Shown: piece by piece, positions 14,401-25,654 of the stretch
How the letters are laid out: every line of letters begins with the position of its first letter
How positions within the stretch are numbered: position 1 is the first letter of the stretch
The notes under the pieces: generated by a model
The model's input: only the letters and a program-made list of their open reading frames with translations
Told to the model about the DNA's origin: nothing
Database searches by the model: none
Position numbers and translations under genes: made by a program
Assembly (NCBI GenBank): GCA_025766275.1
Contig: JAFKAC010000053.1
Location: 248,001-312,000 of the forward strand
DNA length: 64,000 bases
Source: Lactarius indigo
Lineage: Eukaryota > Basidiomycota > Agaricomycetes > Russulales > Russulaceae
Direction: 5' to 3'

Positions 14401-15562
14401 CGATTGGAATACCACGACACCAGTTTTTGTTTTATCACTGCCCACCTGGCCGCCGGTCACGCGAACATGGACGAACGGAACGCCGACTACCGAACCATCG
14501 TCAATGGATTGCACTTTCTACGGGGAAAGACTATCGAAAGCCATGAGTACGTTTCCTTAGCTTCGTCGTGAAGTGCTGTCATGAACGCCGCGCCGCGCAG
14601 CAACGTGATCTGGCTAGCGGACACGAACTATCGCGTTGACCTCGACAATGCTTCAGTCCGCGCGTACGCTGAAGATGATGCCCTCGACATGCTGCTCGCT
14701 GCAGACCAGCTAAATTACGTCATGAGCACAGGCGCGGCGTTTTCGGGCTACGTCGAGGGTCCGATCTTGTTTCGACCGACGTACAGGTACGATGTGGGGA
14801 CTGACAACTACGACACGAGCGAGAAAATGCGTATTCCTGCTTGGACGGGTACGTCACCTGGTCTTCCAGAAAACATATCGTAACATGGAACGCATAGATC
14901 GAGTATTATACCGAGGGAGCAAGCTTGACCTGTCCATCTACTCCCGTGCAGAGCTCAGGGGGTCAGATCACCGGCCTGGTATGTTCGGTGCCCCAAAACG
15001 TCGCTTTGGCTGACGGGATGTCTAGTATACGCTGCGTTCCGCGCTACAGTCCATATCATCGACCATGCAAAGAAGAGTGCTCTTGGACGTTTACTCATGG
15101 AGAGCGTCTCTTCGACGGCGCCAGGTGAAACCCTCGACGAGAAGCTCGCAGCACTCACATTTCCGCATTCCGACGACTGTGAGTCACGTGACTCGAATAT
15201 ACACTAGATGGCTCTTTTACTGACAACAACTGCAGTGCCGCCGCCTAGTTCGGAGACAGAGGCATGGTGGGATACCCCAGGTAATCAACCCACTTACATT
15301 TTCAAGAAAACAGACAGCGCTGAGCATAAATACAGATCACCCGAACGGCGTCGTTCCCGCCTCGGCGGATATAGACCTTTCCGTGCCGCAACGGGGAAAC
15401 CCGTTCGACTCGCCGCTCGACTCCCCGTTGTCGGCTTCGCCGTCCTCGTCCGATGAGGAGCTGTTCAATCATGCGCTTGCGCTGCAGACGCCCATGGTCC
15501 CCTCGAAGAAGCCACCGCCACCGCCTCCTCCGCCACTACGCCCCAAAGCGGGAGATAGCTGA
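11409..15562 (+). CDS. Synaptojanin-type phosphoinositide phosphatase (SAC + inositol 5-phosphatase)
   Basis: Homologue of yeast Inp51/52/53, which hydrolyse phosphoinositides, mainly PI(4,5)P2, in endocytosis and actin control. About 21 exons: 11409-11637, 11699-12192, 12251-12430, 12483-12549, 12604-12898, 12952-13068, 13126-13340, 13394-13485, 13539-13615, 13674-13740, 13795-13837, 13890-13899, 13954-14042, 14088-14172, 14224-14304, 14356-14546, 14601-14848, 14898-14978, 15026-15178, 15236-15280, 15336-15562; about 1028 aa. The SAC domain has NCLDCLDRTN (CX5RT, C458-R464) with the catalytic motif rebuilt across the 13068/13126 junction. The 5-phosphatase domain has GTWNLNG, PDLMVLGFQE, RGMSGNKGAVSV, WLADTNYR, PAWTDRV and SDHRP. 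The short tail has an NPF motif and a Pro8 run. The exon at 13954-14042 joins its neighbour one nucleotide out of frame (see findings). A 10-nt microexon is needed at 13890. Confidence 0.9.
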
Positions 15563-16780
15563 GGCACCGGGGAGGCGTGACTACCTGGCAGGGAGTAGAC
15601 TTTCTGGGTGTTGGAAATAGATACGCCAACACTGTACGATGTTTTTCGCCCCTCTACACCAGGAATCAGAGTATTCCAAGGATAGTGACTCCGCCAGATG
15701 CACCAAAGTGGAACTAAGATTACTGCAACTTCACGCGGCGTTGGTATGCGCGTGCTGTATCACATTATGCCTACACGGCAAATTCACCCCGGACCCTATG
15801 GCCGGGTTCGCACGGGCCACACTAAGCTGACCACGTGTCAACCTTGTTCGGGGATTATTGCCAGGTCAACTGAATGTTGAGATCGGTTACCTTGAATGAA
15901 CCCTGTCTGAGGGACCGGGTTTGTGACAATCAGGCAGTACTTTCTGGACCCTGCTCCAGGGCTGGGGTGACACCAGGCTCGTTGTGAGAGCTGACTAAGT
16001 TTGATTACCTAAGTACTTTGGCAAGCTTTCACGGCGACTTTCAACTTCAACTTCAATTTTTTTTGCGTCCTTCCACTGCACCGCTACCATCCTTACTGTC
16101 ATTGCCGCTATTCACTGACTTCGAGTTCAATTTCTTGTACCATGGTGCCCTTCCCACTACACTGCTACTACCCCACTCTCACCACTACTATTACCAGCCC
16201 CTCTTATGCCCACAACAAATCCGGACTTTTACCATCACAATATCCTGCACCTCTCCTACCTGATGGCAGCACCTCCCATACTACATTGTCCATTCCGGCA
16301 CCCATACTTCGAGTAGGCCCGCGTGTTCAGGGATGTTATTGGTGTATGCTAGTAATAGAACCACAAATAACATATTGTTGTTTTCTTGATGTGCGTGTGT
16401 GGACAACTGGGTGGATACCTTGGTGGATACAATTGGTCTGTCTGGGCCAAAAAAGGAAACTACGGCATATTATCCAGCACCGTTTTGAGGACTCCCCCAG
16501 GGCTGGTACAGGGTCCTGGGTTCAGTGCTGGTCTAACCTCCGCTCGACTAGCACTCAGATGAGCCTAAATTGGGGTCGTGCGGACCTTGGGTTACCGAAC
16601 CCTCAAACGGGGTCAGGGACGTTTGGCAGTGTAACTTACTGTAATTGGTCGCCCACGTGCAGAGGCAGTGTCCATGGTAACCGGTAACCGGTAACTATTA
16701 GTAATGTATGATTTGTCAGTCATGTTGTTGAGTGCATCGCTCTTTGCGATCCTCCTCGTTACATCCATCGACACCTAGAA
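15563..16780. other. Intergenic region, no supported gene
   Basis: Contains pyrimidine-rich low-complexity sequence around 16030-16290 that opens Ser/Pro/Thr/Leu-rich ORFs by composition only. A short tandem GGTAACC repeat lies near 16675-16696. No protein family or consistent splice model was found. The promoter of the DUF6535 gene at 16781 should lie at its right end. Confidence 0.55.
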
Positions 16781-19700
16781 ATGACCTCATCTGGCGGAGA
16801 CCCGGATATTGAGGCTCAGACCCCTAGCGTTACGGAGAGTCAACCTGCAATCGTTCAAAATCTCCCACCTACTACAAATACCGCATATCCCGAGCTATCA
16901 ACTATTGCAGATCAGCCCCAGGCTACAAACTCCAATCAACACTACAACGGGAACGCTCCTGTACAACAAACTGCTGAAAATCCGCAGGTTCAGCGGGGTG
17001 TGTTGACTTTTTCCCTTTCACAAATCGTAATCTCATTCATGTACCAGACGAGAACCAGGGAGACTCTTCTGATGGGCTCTGGTCGATGTACCTCACTGAG
17101 GCCGAGAAGCAGGACACGCAGGTAACTGAGAGTTGGAAGGGGGACACAGACGGAATCCTCGTATTTGTGAGTCCTGGTCCCGTCCCTCTTGTGTATATTC
17201 AACGTCTAAAGCGCATCTCGAAGACTGGTCTATTCTCTGCAACCGTCGCCGCCTTCATCATTGAAAGCTACAAGACGCTGTCTCCCGATCCTAGCGTTAC
17301 GACCAATGCAATCCTTGCTCAAATATCCGTACAACTTGTCAACATCTCTAATGGGACACCTCTCGCGAGCGTTGCAGTGCAGAGCGGACAGCCATTCAAA
17401 CCGACAGCTTCCGCCGTCAGGGTCAACGTGTTGTGGTTCCTCAGTCTAATCCTGAGCTTGAATTGCGCACTTTCTGCGACATTGATGCAACAATGGGCTC
17501 GACGGTACAAGGAACTTGCGCAGCGCCGTGGTGCATTTCACAGGCGCGGACGTATGCGGGCGTATATATTCGATGGCATCAACAAATTTGGAATGGCGCG
17601 AGCCATCGCGACAATGCCCACGCTCCTTCACATATCGGTCTTTCTCTTCTTCGCTGGCCTCGTCGAGTTTCTTTTCCCGATCTACACCCCCGTCGCGTAC
17701 ACCGCGCTCGGCTGCATCATAGTGTTCGTTCTGGTATACGCAAATTTAACGGTTTTACCAACCATATGTCTCAATTGCCCGTATGCTACACCCCTGTCTG
17801 GACTTACCTGGCGTACATCCCAGTTCTCCGTGTTCGTATTCCTTTGGACCGTCCTCAAAATTGATGGTCTTTTTCTTAAACTTTTCTCAAAATTATGGAG
17901 GCTCGCCAACCAACACGTGCCTGAACCCCATGAGCCGAAAAGGTGGAGGGAGACACTCAACAAGCAAGTGAAGATCTATCGACAGCGGCTCTCGCAAAGC
18001 TTACGGAGGAATGTTGAACTTTGCGCCTATAGAGCCGAATCAATGGTCGTGACGAGTGCACTTGAATGGACACTCACAGCTCTCGACGAAGACAAGGAGA
18101 TTGAAGATTTTGCGGCACGAGTACCAGGATTCTTCGATTCTCGTGTTGTCCCAGATGCGACGTCAGCAGTCCTTTCCCTTATGTCCCACCCACCAAACAC
18201 CGATCCCGTTTTCGGATCCCGTCTGCACGATCTTCTCAAGACGTGTATACCGGGGACGTCACTTCTCGACGAAAAAATGCGCAAACACCGTCTGTGGGTT
18301 TGTCTGAACTGTCTGTGGTATTTTGGAAGAGCGTACAATTTTCCCGGGGCTTCTCAGCCGTTGCCATCCTATTTCCCTGACTCGCTCATTCCGGAGATCA
18401 CTCGTCGTGTTCAGACCGAAGAGGACCCTGCACTCCGTGTGGTGGGGCGCTGTGTAGTGGCAGTGATCAGAAACAAACTCGCAACCGACCTTAGACTCAA
18501 GGCGCTCACTATTCGAGTCAACGATGGGGTGCTGACGTGTCTATCGCCCGTCCTTGGTGCCGAGGGTTATGATCTGGAGTTTCTGTATCCCCAACCTGGT
18601 ACCGTCGCACTCGCGAACACGATTTTCCTTGCGTCTGGCGAGGTTGGTACCTTGGCCGCCGACGCGTTTCCACCGGATGTCCTGGATGTGGTACAACAGA
18701 CATTCACCATCCTCTCTCGAGCTCTTCTGGACCAGGAGAAAACTGAACTGCAACTAGGCCAGAAAATGCCCGAAACCGACGATTTTTACGAGAAATTTGG
18801 ACCCACCCTTGTACCCCGCCTCCTTTATTTCCTTGATACGTGCATGCGAATGCCTTCGCGTCTCACGGATGAGGTGCGGACGAGCTGTCTACGGATGTGC
18901 CTGAAACGCCTGTGGTTTATTGGACGAGCGTTCAATTGGCGCGGGAAATCGGCGCCTTTACCGTCCGAGTTACGCATGGTTTTTTCCGATCCAGAGATGA
19001 TTCGTTGCATATGCCAGCACGAAGACCCCGCTGTCCGTGCGATAGGACGTTGTGTTGGGGCGTTAATCGCGAACAATCTTGCGGTCAACTCACGCACAAT
19101 TCCGGTCAGCCACGCGGAACTGGAGTGCCTATTGGCTATCCTTGGTACTGAGGGTCGAGGCATGGAGCTCATACACCTGCTAAGGCAGCCCGGTGCAGTC
19201 TCGCTAGCGACTATCATTTCACTCATATTGGACGAGACTGGCACTTGGTTCTCGAACATAGTTCCGTCGAATGTGCTGGATGTATTACAACAGACAATCG
19301 CCATCCTCTCTCAACCACTCCTGGCTGAGCTACAACTAGAACAGACGGCCACCATATTTAGCGATTCTGACGGGAAGTTCGAATTCGCCCTCGGATCCTG
19401 CTTCATTGGCTTCCTCAATACGTGCATAAGAATGCCCTCGTCTCTCACCCGCACGAGCTGCTTACGGATGTGTCTGAAGGGCATGTGGCGTTTTGGGCGA
19501 GTGTTCGATCAGCTCGGGAACTCGATGCCTGTATCGTTCTACATACCCACCGCTTTCGCCGTTTCGATGACGATATCACGCATACGCTTCGAACCCGACC
19601 TCGCTTCCCGTGAGATAGGTCGTTGTGTTGGGGCGCTGGTCGTAAATAAGCTTGCGGCCAACCTCAAATCACGCACCGGTTCAATTACGGCTGTGGAGCT

Positions 19701-21306
19701 GGAGTATCTTAGGGCTATCCTTGACATCGAGATGGACGATGCGATGCATTTGCTTCGACATCCAGGCGCCATCGAATTTACGAATATGGTTCTCTTTGCG
19801 TTGGACTCCGCCTCTGCCGAAGTGCCCCCAGATGTCCTGGATGTAATTCAAGAGACGTTTAGTATCCTCTCTCAGGACCTTCCAGATGAATTTGATGTCA
19901 AGATGTGGCCAGACCGGACAGATACTCTGAATGATTCTGACGGTCAGTGTAAACTCATATTCTTGTCCATCTCTAAGGTCTAAAGGTGCACGTTAGGGAT
20001 CACATTTCTCTCCCATAATATGCAGAGGAGGCTTTTTCATATGAAAAACCTGTGGAATGTTGTAAGAGCGTCCAGTGAACGCGGGAATTCGGTGCCGTTG
20101 CCGTTCTACATCTGCGTCGCCTTCACCAGCTCGGTGATGAGCAGCCGCACATACCAGGACACTGACCCCCCCACCGCCTTGATAGGACGCTGTATTGGGG
20201 CTATTATCGTGACCAAGTTTGTATCCGACCTCAAGTCAGGCCTCGTTCTAGCCACTAACGAAGAACGGCATTGCCTATTGGCTATCCTTGGCACCTCGAG
20301 CCGCAATGTGGCGCTTTGGCTTAGACACCCTGGTGCCACCGAACTCGCGGGCGTCGTTTCCCTCATTTCGGATGCTATCCGCTTCTTGGTCGCCAATGTG
20401 GTGCCGTCGGATGTGATGGATATATTCCAGCAGACGCTCGACTTCGTCTCTCGGGCTCTTACGGAAGAAAGGATCGCCCGACAACAACCATATAAGACAA
20501 TATCTCCAATCAGCGCTGCTGACGGTGACTTCGAACGCTTTATCTCATCCCACCTAAAAGAATTCCCCAAGGTGTGCGTACCAAATACCTCACTCCTCAC
20601 GATTGAAGCGCGCACGAGCTGTCTGCGGGCACTCCTGAAGAGCCTGTGGTATTTTGCAAGATTGTACCATCAATTCGATGCTTCTGTGCCGATACCATCC
20701 TACTTCTCCCTCGTCCATGCTGGCCCAGAGATCACCCACCTCATTCAGACAGAATTAGACCCAAGTACCCGTGTGATAGGACGTTGTTTCGAGGCATTAG
20801 TCGTAGGCAAGCTCGTGGAAGGTACCAACTTACTCACTGACGAAAGCGTTGCATGCATATCGGCAATCCTTGGTACAGAGCACCATATTGTGTGGCATTG
20901 GCTCAAGCAGCCTGGCGCGATCGGTCTCCGGAATATCATTTCTGTCTTCTCAGACGAGATCGACACCTTTGTTGCAGACGAACTTCCAGCAGACGTGGTG
21001 GAAATATTACAACAAACGCTCAGCATCATCGCTAAAGACATCGTTCGAGGTCGCGTGTCCGCTGACGAGGATCTGTATATGGAACAAGTGGTATATTTCC
21101 ATAGTATATTCTCAATGGTCGCCGATGCGGGGGCGCCTGATTGGTTAAAGTATCGACTAGAGTGGATATTGTCACAACTGCCCGCAGTGGAGGACAGGAA
21201 CGGGCTACGAAGGAATGACTTGACTTCGGATGGGCAATTTTTGGAGTACAGTACGGACGATAGCTCCCTGAGATCGAGCTCAAACTCGACTGGGCAGACT
21301 GGCTAG
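16781..21306 (+). CDS. DUF6535 membrane protein with internal repeats (second paralogue)
   Basis: Four exons, 16781-16997, 17048-17166, 17224-19942, 19997-21306, total 4365 nt and 1454 aa, in frame throughout. The first three introns sit at the same places as in the left paralogue. The intron 17167-17223 is 57 nt without a stop; removing it joins ILVF to TGLFSATVAAFIIESYK as in the family. The DUF6535 part has hydrophobic stretches at VNVLWFLSLILSL and VFLFFAGLVEFLFPIYTPVAY. Behind it are five repeats of about 180-190 residues (beginnings such as DEVRTSCLRMCLKRLWFIGRAF; cores such as GRCVGALVVNKLAA). Unlike the left gene, most repeats are fused in one long exon and only one phase-1 repeat intron is present. 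It ends with a Ser-rich tail. Function unknown. Confidence 0.88.
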
Positions 21307-21727
21307 TGAAATTCATTGTTTATTGTAAATTGGTCCATACATATTACCACATGTTTTCATAAGCGAAACCATGCAATTGAATCGTTGAGACCGCTGGGTC
21401 GCATCAGAAAAAGCTTGATTATTTGAGATAATTTTCATATTTAGCGAAAATTATGATTGAAATTATGATAAAACATAAAGCACTTTTGATAAAACTGGTA
21501 CTGTAGCTCCAATTATTATCGATCACTGTTGTCGATTATTTGCGAAAGGTTTTCTTTTTTGATAGCTCAAAATGTGAGCACTGTCATCACCACTGGCACT
21601 GGACAGATGGATTTACAGTCGATAAGCCGAGCTGAGTTAACAAAAAAATAATGCATATATTTTTTTGTCTCTTTTTGTTGTCCAGCACAGTAAGTCTGCC
21701 AATGGGAGTTCCCGATTCCCGAAACTC
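21307..21727. other. AT-rich intergenic region left of the Harbinger element
   Basis: Downstream of the DUF6535 stop. AT-rich sequence with repeated ATTATGAT/AATTATGATAAAAC-type motifs around 21420-21490. No gene seen. It ends at the TAA target duplication of the transposon. Confidence 0.6.
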
Positions 21728-21746
21728 TAAGGGCCTGTTCGGCGCA
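21728..21746 (+). repeat. Left TSD (TAA) and TIR of the Harbinger element
   Basis: TAA at 21728-21730, then GGGCCTGTTCGGCGCA. Identical over 16 bp to the inverted right end at 34999-35014. Confidence 0.88.
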
Positions 21747-22031
21747 AGGAATGTGGCGTCACGGCGCAACGTGAGAATGAATTCCCCCGGTCGGGGGAAT
21801 GAGTTCCCATGGGGTGATGTTCCGTGTCTCCGAACGCCCCTTAGCCCAAAAGTAAATACATTGTTTTTGTCCCATGTATCCATCACGTGTGGTGACAAAA
21901 TGTCACAGCGGGTGACTCTATCTGAGATAAAACAATATCGAGATTGGTAGCAACTGAACGCGACTTGTACATATTCCCGTTAAGGCAGTCTGGGCGTACT
22001 AGGCTACAGACTCAAGTCAAACATCTTCTCC

Positions 22032-23322
22032 ATGAGCGACTCTCCAACTGACTCTGACTCCGAATTTGAAGAGGACGTGCTCATCTTTGCTTGCTTGGTC
22101 TTTGGTGTGTCAGTTTATTGGTATTCAGCACGCTTCAATAAGCAACCAGTGCATACTTCTGCACTCTCCGGGCAGCAATGGCTCGACGAACTTCTTGCTG
22201 GGCACGATGGACGATTTCACAACGAACTTGGAATGAACAAGTTCGTTTTCAGACGCCTCCTCTTGGTTCTTGAGGCCGATGCTGGGCTACATGGGACACG
22301 GCATGTCCATGCAGCTGAGCAACTTGCCATCTTCCTTCATTATACACGCAGGGGGCTCTCTAATAGGGCGTTGCAAGAGCGATTTCAGCGAAGTGGTGAT
22401 ACCATAAGGAAGTGAGTGTATTATAATATCACTCAAGTTCGTGCTTAGTCATCTACTTAGGTGCATCTATCGCATCCTTCACCTCCTGACATCAAGGGAG
22501 ATCTATTGCGCCTATGTTCGGCTACCTGTGCACAACGCGCCTATTCCCGCTAAGATCCTGGGCTCTGCCAAGTTCTCTCGCTACTTCAGGGGGTGCATCG
22601 GCGCATTGGATGGGACGCATATACCCGCGCATGTCCCCGAGGGACAGCGAATCTCATATCGCAATCGCAAGAACCAGCTGTCACAAAATGTACTTGCGGC
22701 CTGTGACTTTGATCTCAGATTCGTCTATGTCCTCCCCGGCTGGGAAGGAAGTGCTGCGGACAGCTGGGTCTATGAGGACGCCAGGGCAACTGGGTTTGAT
22801 GTTCCCGCTGGGCGCTATTACCTAGGGGATGCTGGGTATGCTAACTCCGAATCCTTGTTGGTTCCATATCGGGGCACGCGTTACCACCTCAAGGAATGGG
22901 GGCAAAGCAGACAGAGGTGCGTATGCATACAGTTTCATCGTTCGCTAACTGCACGTTGGACAAATAGGCCTCAAAACTATAGAGAACTATTTAACTATCG
23001 ACACGCACAACTGAGGAACCATGTGGAGCGCATCTTCGGCCTTTTCAAGAGGCGCTTCCGCGTACTGATGCTGGCCCCAGAATACCCCTTGGATGCGCAG
23101 GCACAACTCGTTTCCGCACTCGCAGTTTTACACAACTTTATTCGGATTCACGACCCCAGCGACCTCACAGAAGACAACAACAATGCAAACCATGCACAGG
23201 GTGACCCTGGCGATGGTCCCAATCACGCTGTAGGAGTTCATGACGCAGCAGCAGCTTTCAGAGATGGAATTGCTCACGATATGTGGCGAGATTACCAGGA
23301 CGGTGGTCACCGTCAGGCATAG
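22032..23322 (+). CDS. Harbinger-type DDE transposase (HARBI1-like)
   Basis: Three exons, 22032-22411, 22461-22916, 22968-23322, giving 396 aa in frame. DDE_Tnp_4 type. The catalytic acids are visible: first Asp in GCIGALDGTHI, second Asp in YYLGDAGYAN, Glu in NHVERIFGLFKRRF. The N-terminal region has the helical QERFQRSGDTIRK segment usual for the family. It is the cut-and-paste enzyme of the surrounding element, normally helped by the Myb-like protein encoded next to it on the same strand. No break is seen, so it may be active. Confidence 0.93.
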
Positions 23323-23533
23323 TGCCTATTGTGCTGCTGTATGTATCCGACTTCAATCAAAATTTTTTTCAATTGGAGCACTGTGGGACGTGTTGATCGT
23401 CGGACTGCATGGTCTGACTGAATTTGTTCATTCGGTCACCATAAGTGGACCTTTCCCTCGTGGAGCCCATATAATGGGCACCACAATTTTCTTTCAACTT
23501 GCGCTCTCTCTCTCTCTTGCGTCAAAACCCATC

Positions 23534-24755
23534 ATGGATGAAAAACAGGACAAGAACGCGGTCAAGTGGAGTCAGGCCGATGAGGCCATGTTGCTGCAAA
23601 CACTGGCCGACGAGAAGGCCAAGGCGAACTGGGGCGACAACAATCCCAAAAAGATCGCCTGGACAGCATGTGAGCGCACACTCATGGATAGCGAGAAGAA
23701 GTCAGGGGGAACCCCAAAGACCATCCAGGCCATCAAGAATAGATGGCAGAGAGTTTGTCGTCTCTATTTTGGACGGTCTGCGTTGACGACAAATGTACAC
23801 TCAGCTCAAGCAGGAATATGACATCGTCAAGGAGCTCCGAGGCCTTTCTGGCTTCGGTTGGGACCCGAACCTGAACACTGTCACGGCAGAGAGCGATGTC
23901 TGGGACGCATATATCAAAGTAAGTACTCAATTTTGTTGATCTCACAAGCAGCTCATCTATATATTCCACAGACACTCAGTCCCAGCAAAGCGAAGCTGGT
24001 CAAGAAGTTCCGCACCAAACCGTTCCCACTGTATAATGCAGTTGGTGAACTCGTTGATGGCACCCGAGCTACCGGCAAGCATGCTTTCCGGGCTGGACAG
24101 GCATCAGCATTCACCACTCCTCAACCCGGTGCACGCGAACCCACCCCATCCGACTTTTCAATCGACCCCGCCCTCAATGATATATCGCTTGACACGGAGA
24201 GGGTCTCGGGTGATGAGACTGGCATGCAGGCAAGTGCCCCTTGAAATGAACGACATGCCATTGACCCTACTGTAGACAACCATACCGCCGAGTGGCCATA
24301 GTGCTCAGTCTAAGGAGCCTGGTTACAGCTTTTACGGATTGGACAAGTATAGCAGTGAAGACGACAACATATCCGAATCTCAGGCTACCTCAGCCCCACG
24401 CCCATCAAAACGCAAGCGTGTCAAGAGCGCAGGACCATCAAACGAATCCCAGAAACCACGGCGGGTTTCAGCTGGACAGGGAATGTCTGAAATGGCCAGA
24501 TCCCTGCAAGATGTATTTGAGCAGATGAAGAAGAGGCACGAAGAAAAGGCGCCCTCAAAGCAGCAAGACCTTCTAAAGAAGGCGATCGACCTCCTTTCCG
24601 AGGATGCTATCCTCGATGACGACGAATTCATGGAAGTGGTCGATCACTTCTCGGATGACCCCAACGCTGCGAGGGCATATATTGCCATACAGACTTCTCG
24701 GATGCGTGCAGCATTCCTTCGGCGTCGATTGAAGAAACTGCATGGTGGGGTGTAG
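23534..24755 (+). CDS. Myb/SANT-like DNA-binding protein of the Harbinger element
   Basis: Four exons, 23534-23752, 23805-23918, 23972-24229, 24276-24755, giving 356 aa. The N-terminus is a trihelix Myb/SANT-like domain (KWSQADEAMLLQTLADEKA to KTIQAIKNRWQRLKQEYDIVKEL, followed by GFGWD). The middle is Pro/Thr-rich; the basic PSKRKRVK is a likely nuclear signal. The C-terminal part is helical. In known Harbinger elements this partner binds the ends and carries the transposase to the nucleus. The third intron uses a GC donor (GCAAGT at 24230). Start chosen at 23534 for its context; an upstream in-frame ATG at 23474 is possible. Confidence 0.85.
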
Positions 24756-24965
24756 TCATAAAGCCAAGCGCGGAGTAGTACAAATAGTTGCTGTAAAGAA
24801 TTGAAGCCCTCGTCGCACAGTGTATACATAGAAGGGCCATAGTGAATTGATATTTGTTCTGTGTGCGTATACGAGCACACACGACTTGTGCACGCTTTGT
24901 GTGAAGCCGATAAGGACATATCATGTTTAATTAAGATCTAAATATATATTACAATATGTTTCATG

Positions 24966-24990
24966 GGTCACACTCAGTAAAAAAGGAAAA
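24966..24990 (+). repeat. Left TSD and TIR of the nested Tnp2 element
   Basis: GGTCACA (24966-24972) followed by CTCAGTAAAAAAGGAAAA. Confidence 0.82.
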
Positions 24991-25565
24991 GTCAGCCGAT
25001 GTCGGCTGGTAGTCCGAAATAGTCACCGGGTAGTCAAATGTAGTCAAATGACAAAATTTGACTATTTGCAAGATTTCCGACTTCGGTTGACTACAATTTG
25101 ACTATATATTGACTACAAACGACTACAAATAGTTGGGTTCAGGGGCTTTGCCGAAGTCAACCAAAGTCAATACGTGGGCAATCCGAGTAGTCCGTAGTCG
25201 TTTTTGGTCAATCAGTCATCTAGACAGGGTCATTTTAGGTATAATCCCGGTTGTCTGGTAGTCACATTAAGTCATTTACGATAAATCTGTAGTCAATTTC
25301 AGTCCGATTTGAATCATTCCGGGAACAATCCAAGTCTCCAAAAGTCACACCAAGTCATTGACAGACAAATCCATAGTCGGCGCCAGCACAATGTAAGTCA
25401 TTTACCGTCAATTTAAGTCATTTGCCGTCAATTCGGGTCACTCAGGTAGTCAGTTGCTGTCATTTACTGATCACTCGTAGTCGTCCCGCGTACTTTCTGG
25501 TCATTTCATAGTCAAATAGTAGTCAAATTTTTCGACCGGCAGTCATGCCAGGTCCGGTACTCTAT
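24991..25565. repeat. Left subterminal region with many TAGTC words
   Basis: Short words TAGTC, AGTCA and GTAGTCAAAT recur every 10-25 bp in direct orientation for nearly 600 bp. The right end (34630-34765) holds the complement, GACTA/TGACT. Mirror-image subterminal arrays of this kind are typical transposase binding sites. No gene is present here. Confidence 0.7.
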
Positions 25566-25654
25566 GTGTATGTATGTCGGTAGGTCCAAATGCTAGTAAA
25601 AATCCCCCCAGAACTTGTCAAATACGAGCGCAGTGGTGCGCAAATACTACTGTC

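Noticed and set aside
16142..16687. 181-aa open frame before the right DUF6535 gene
   Set aside because: Composition is low-complexity Pro/Ser/Thr from a pyrimidine-rich stretch. No family and no splice support.
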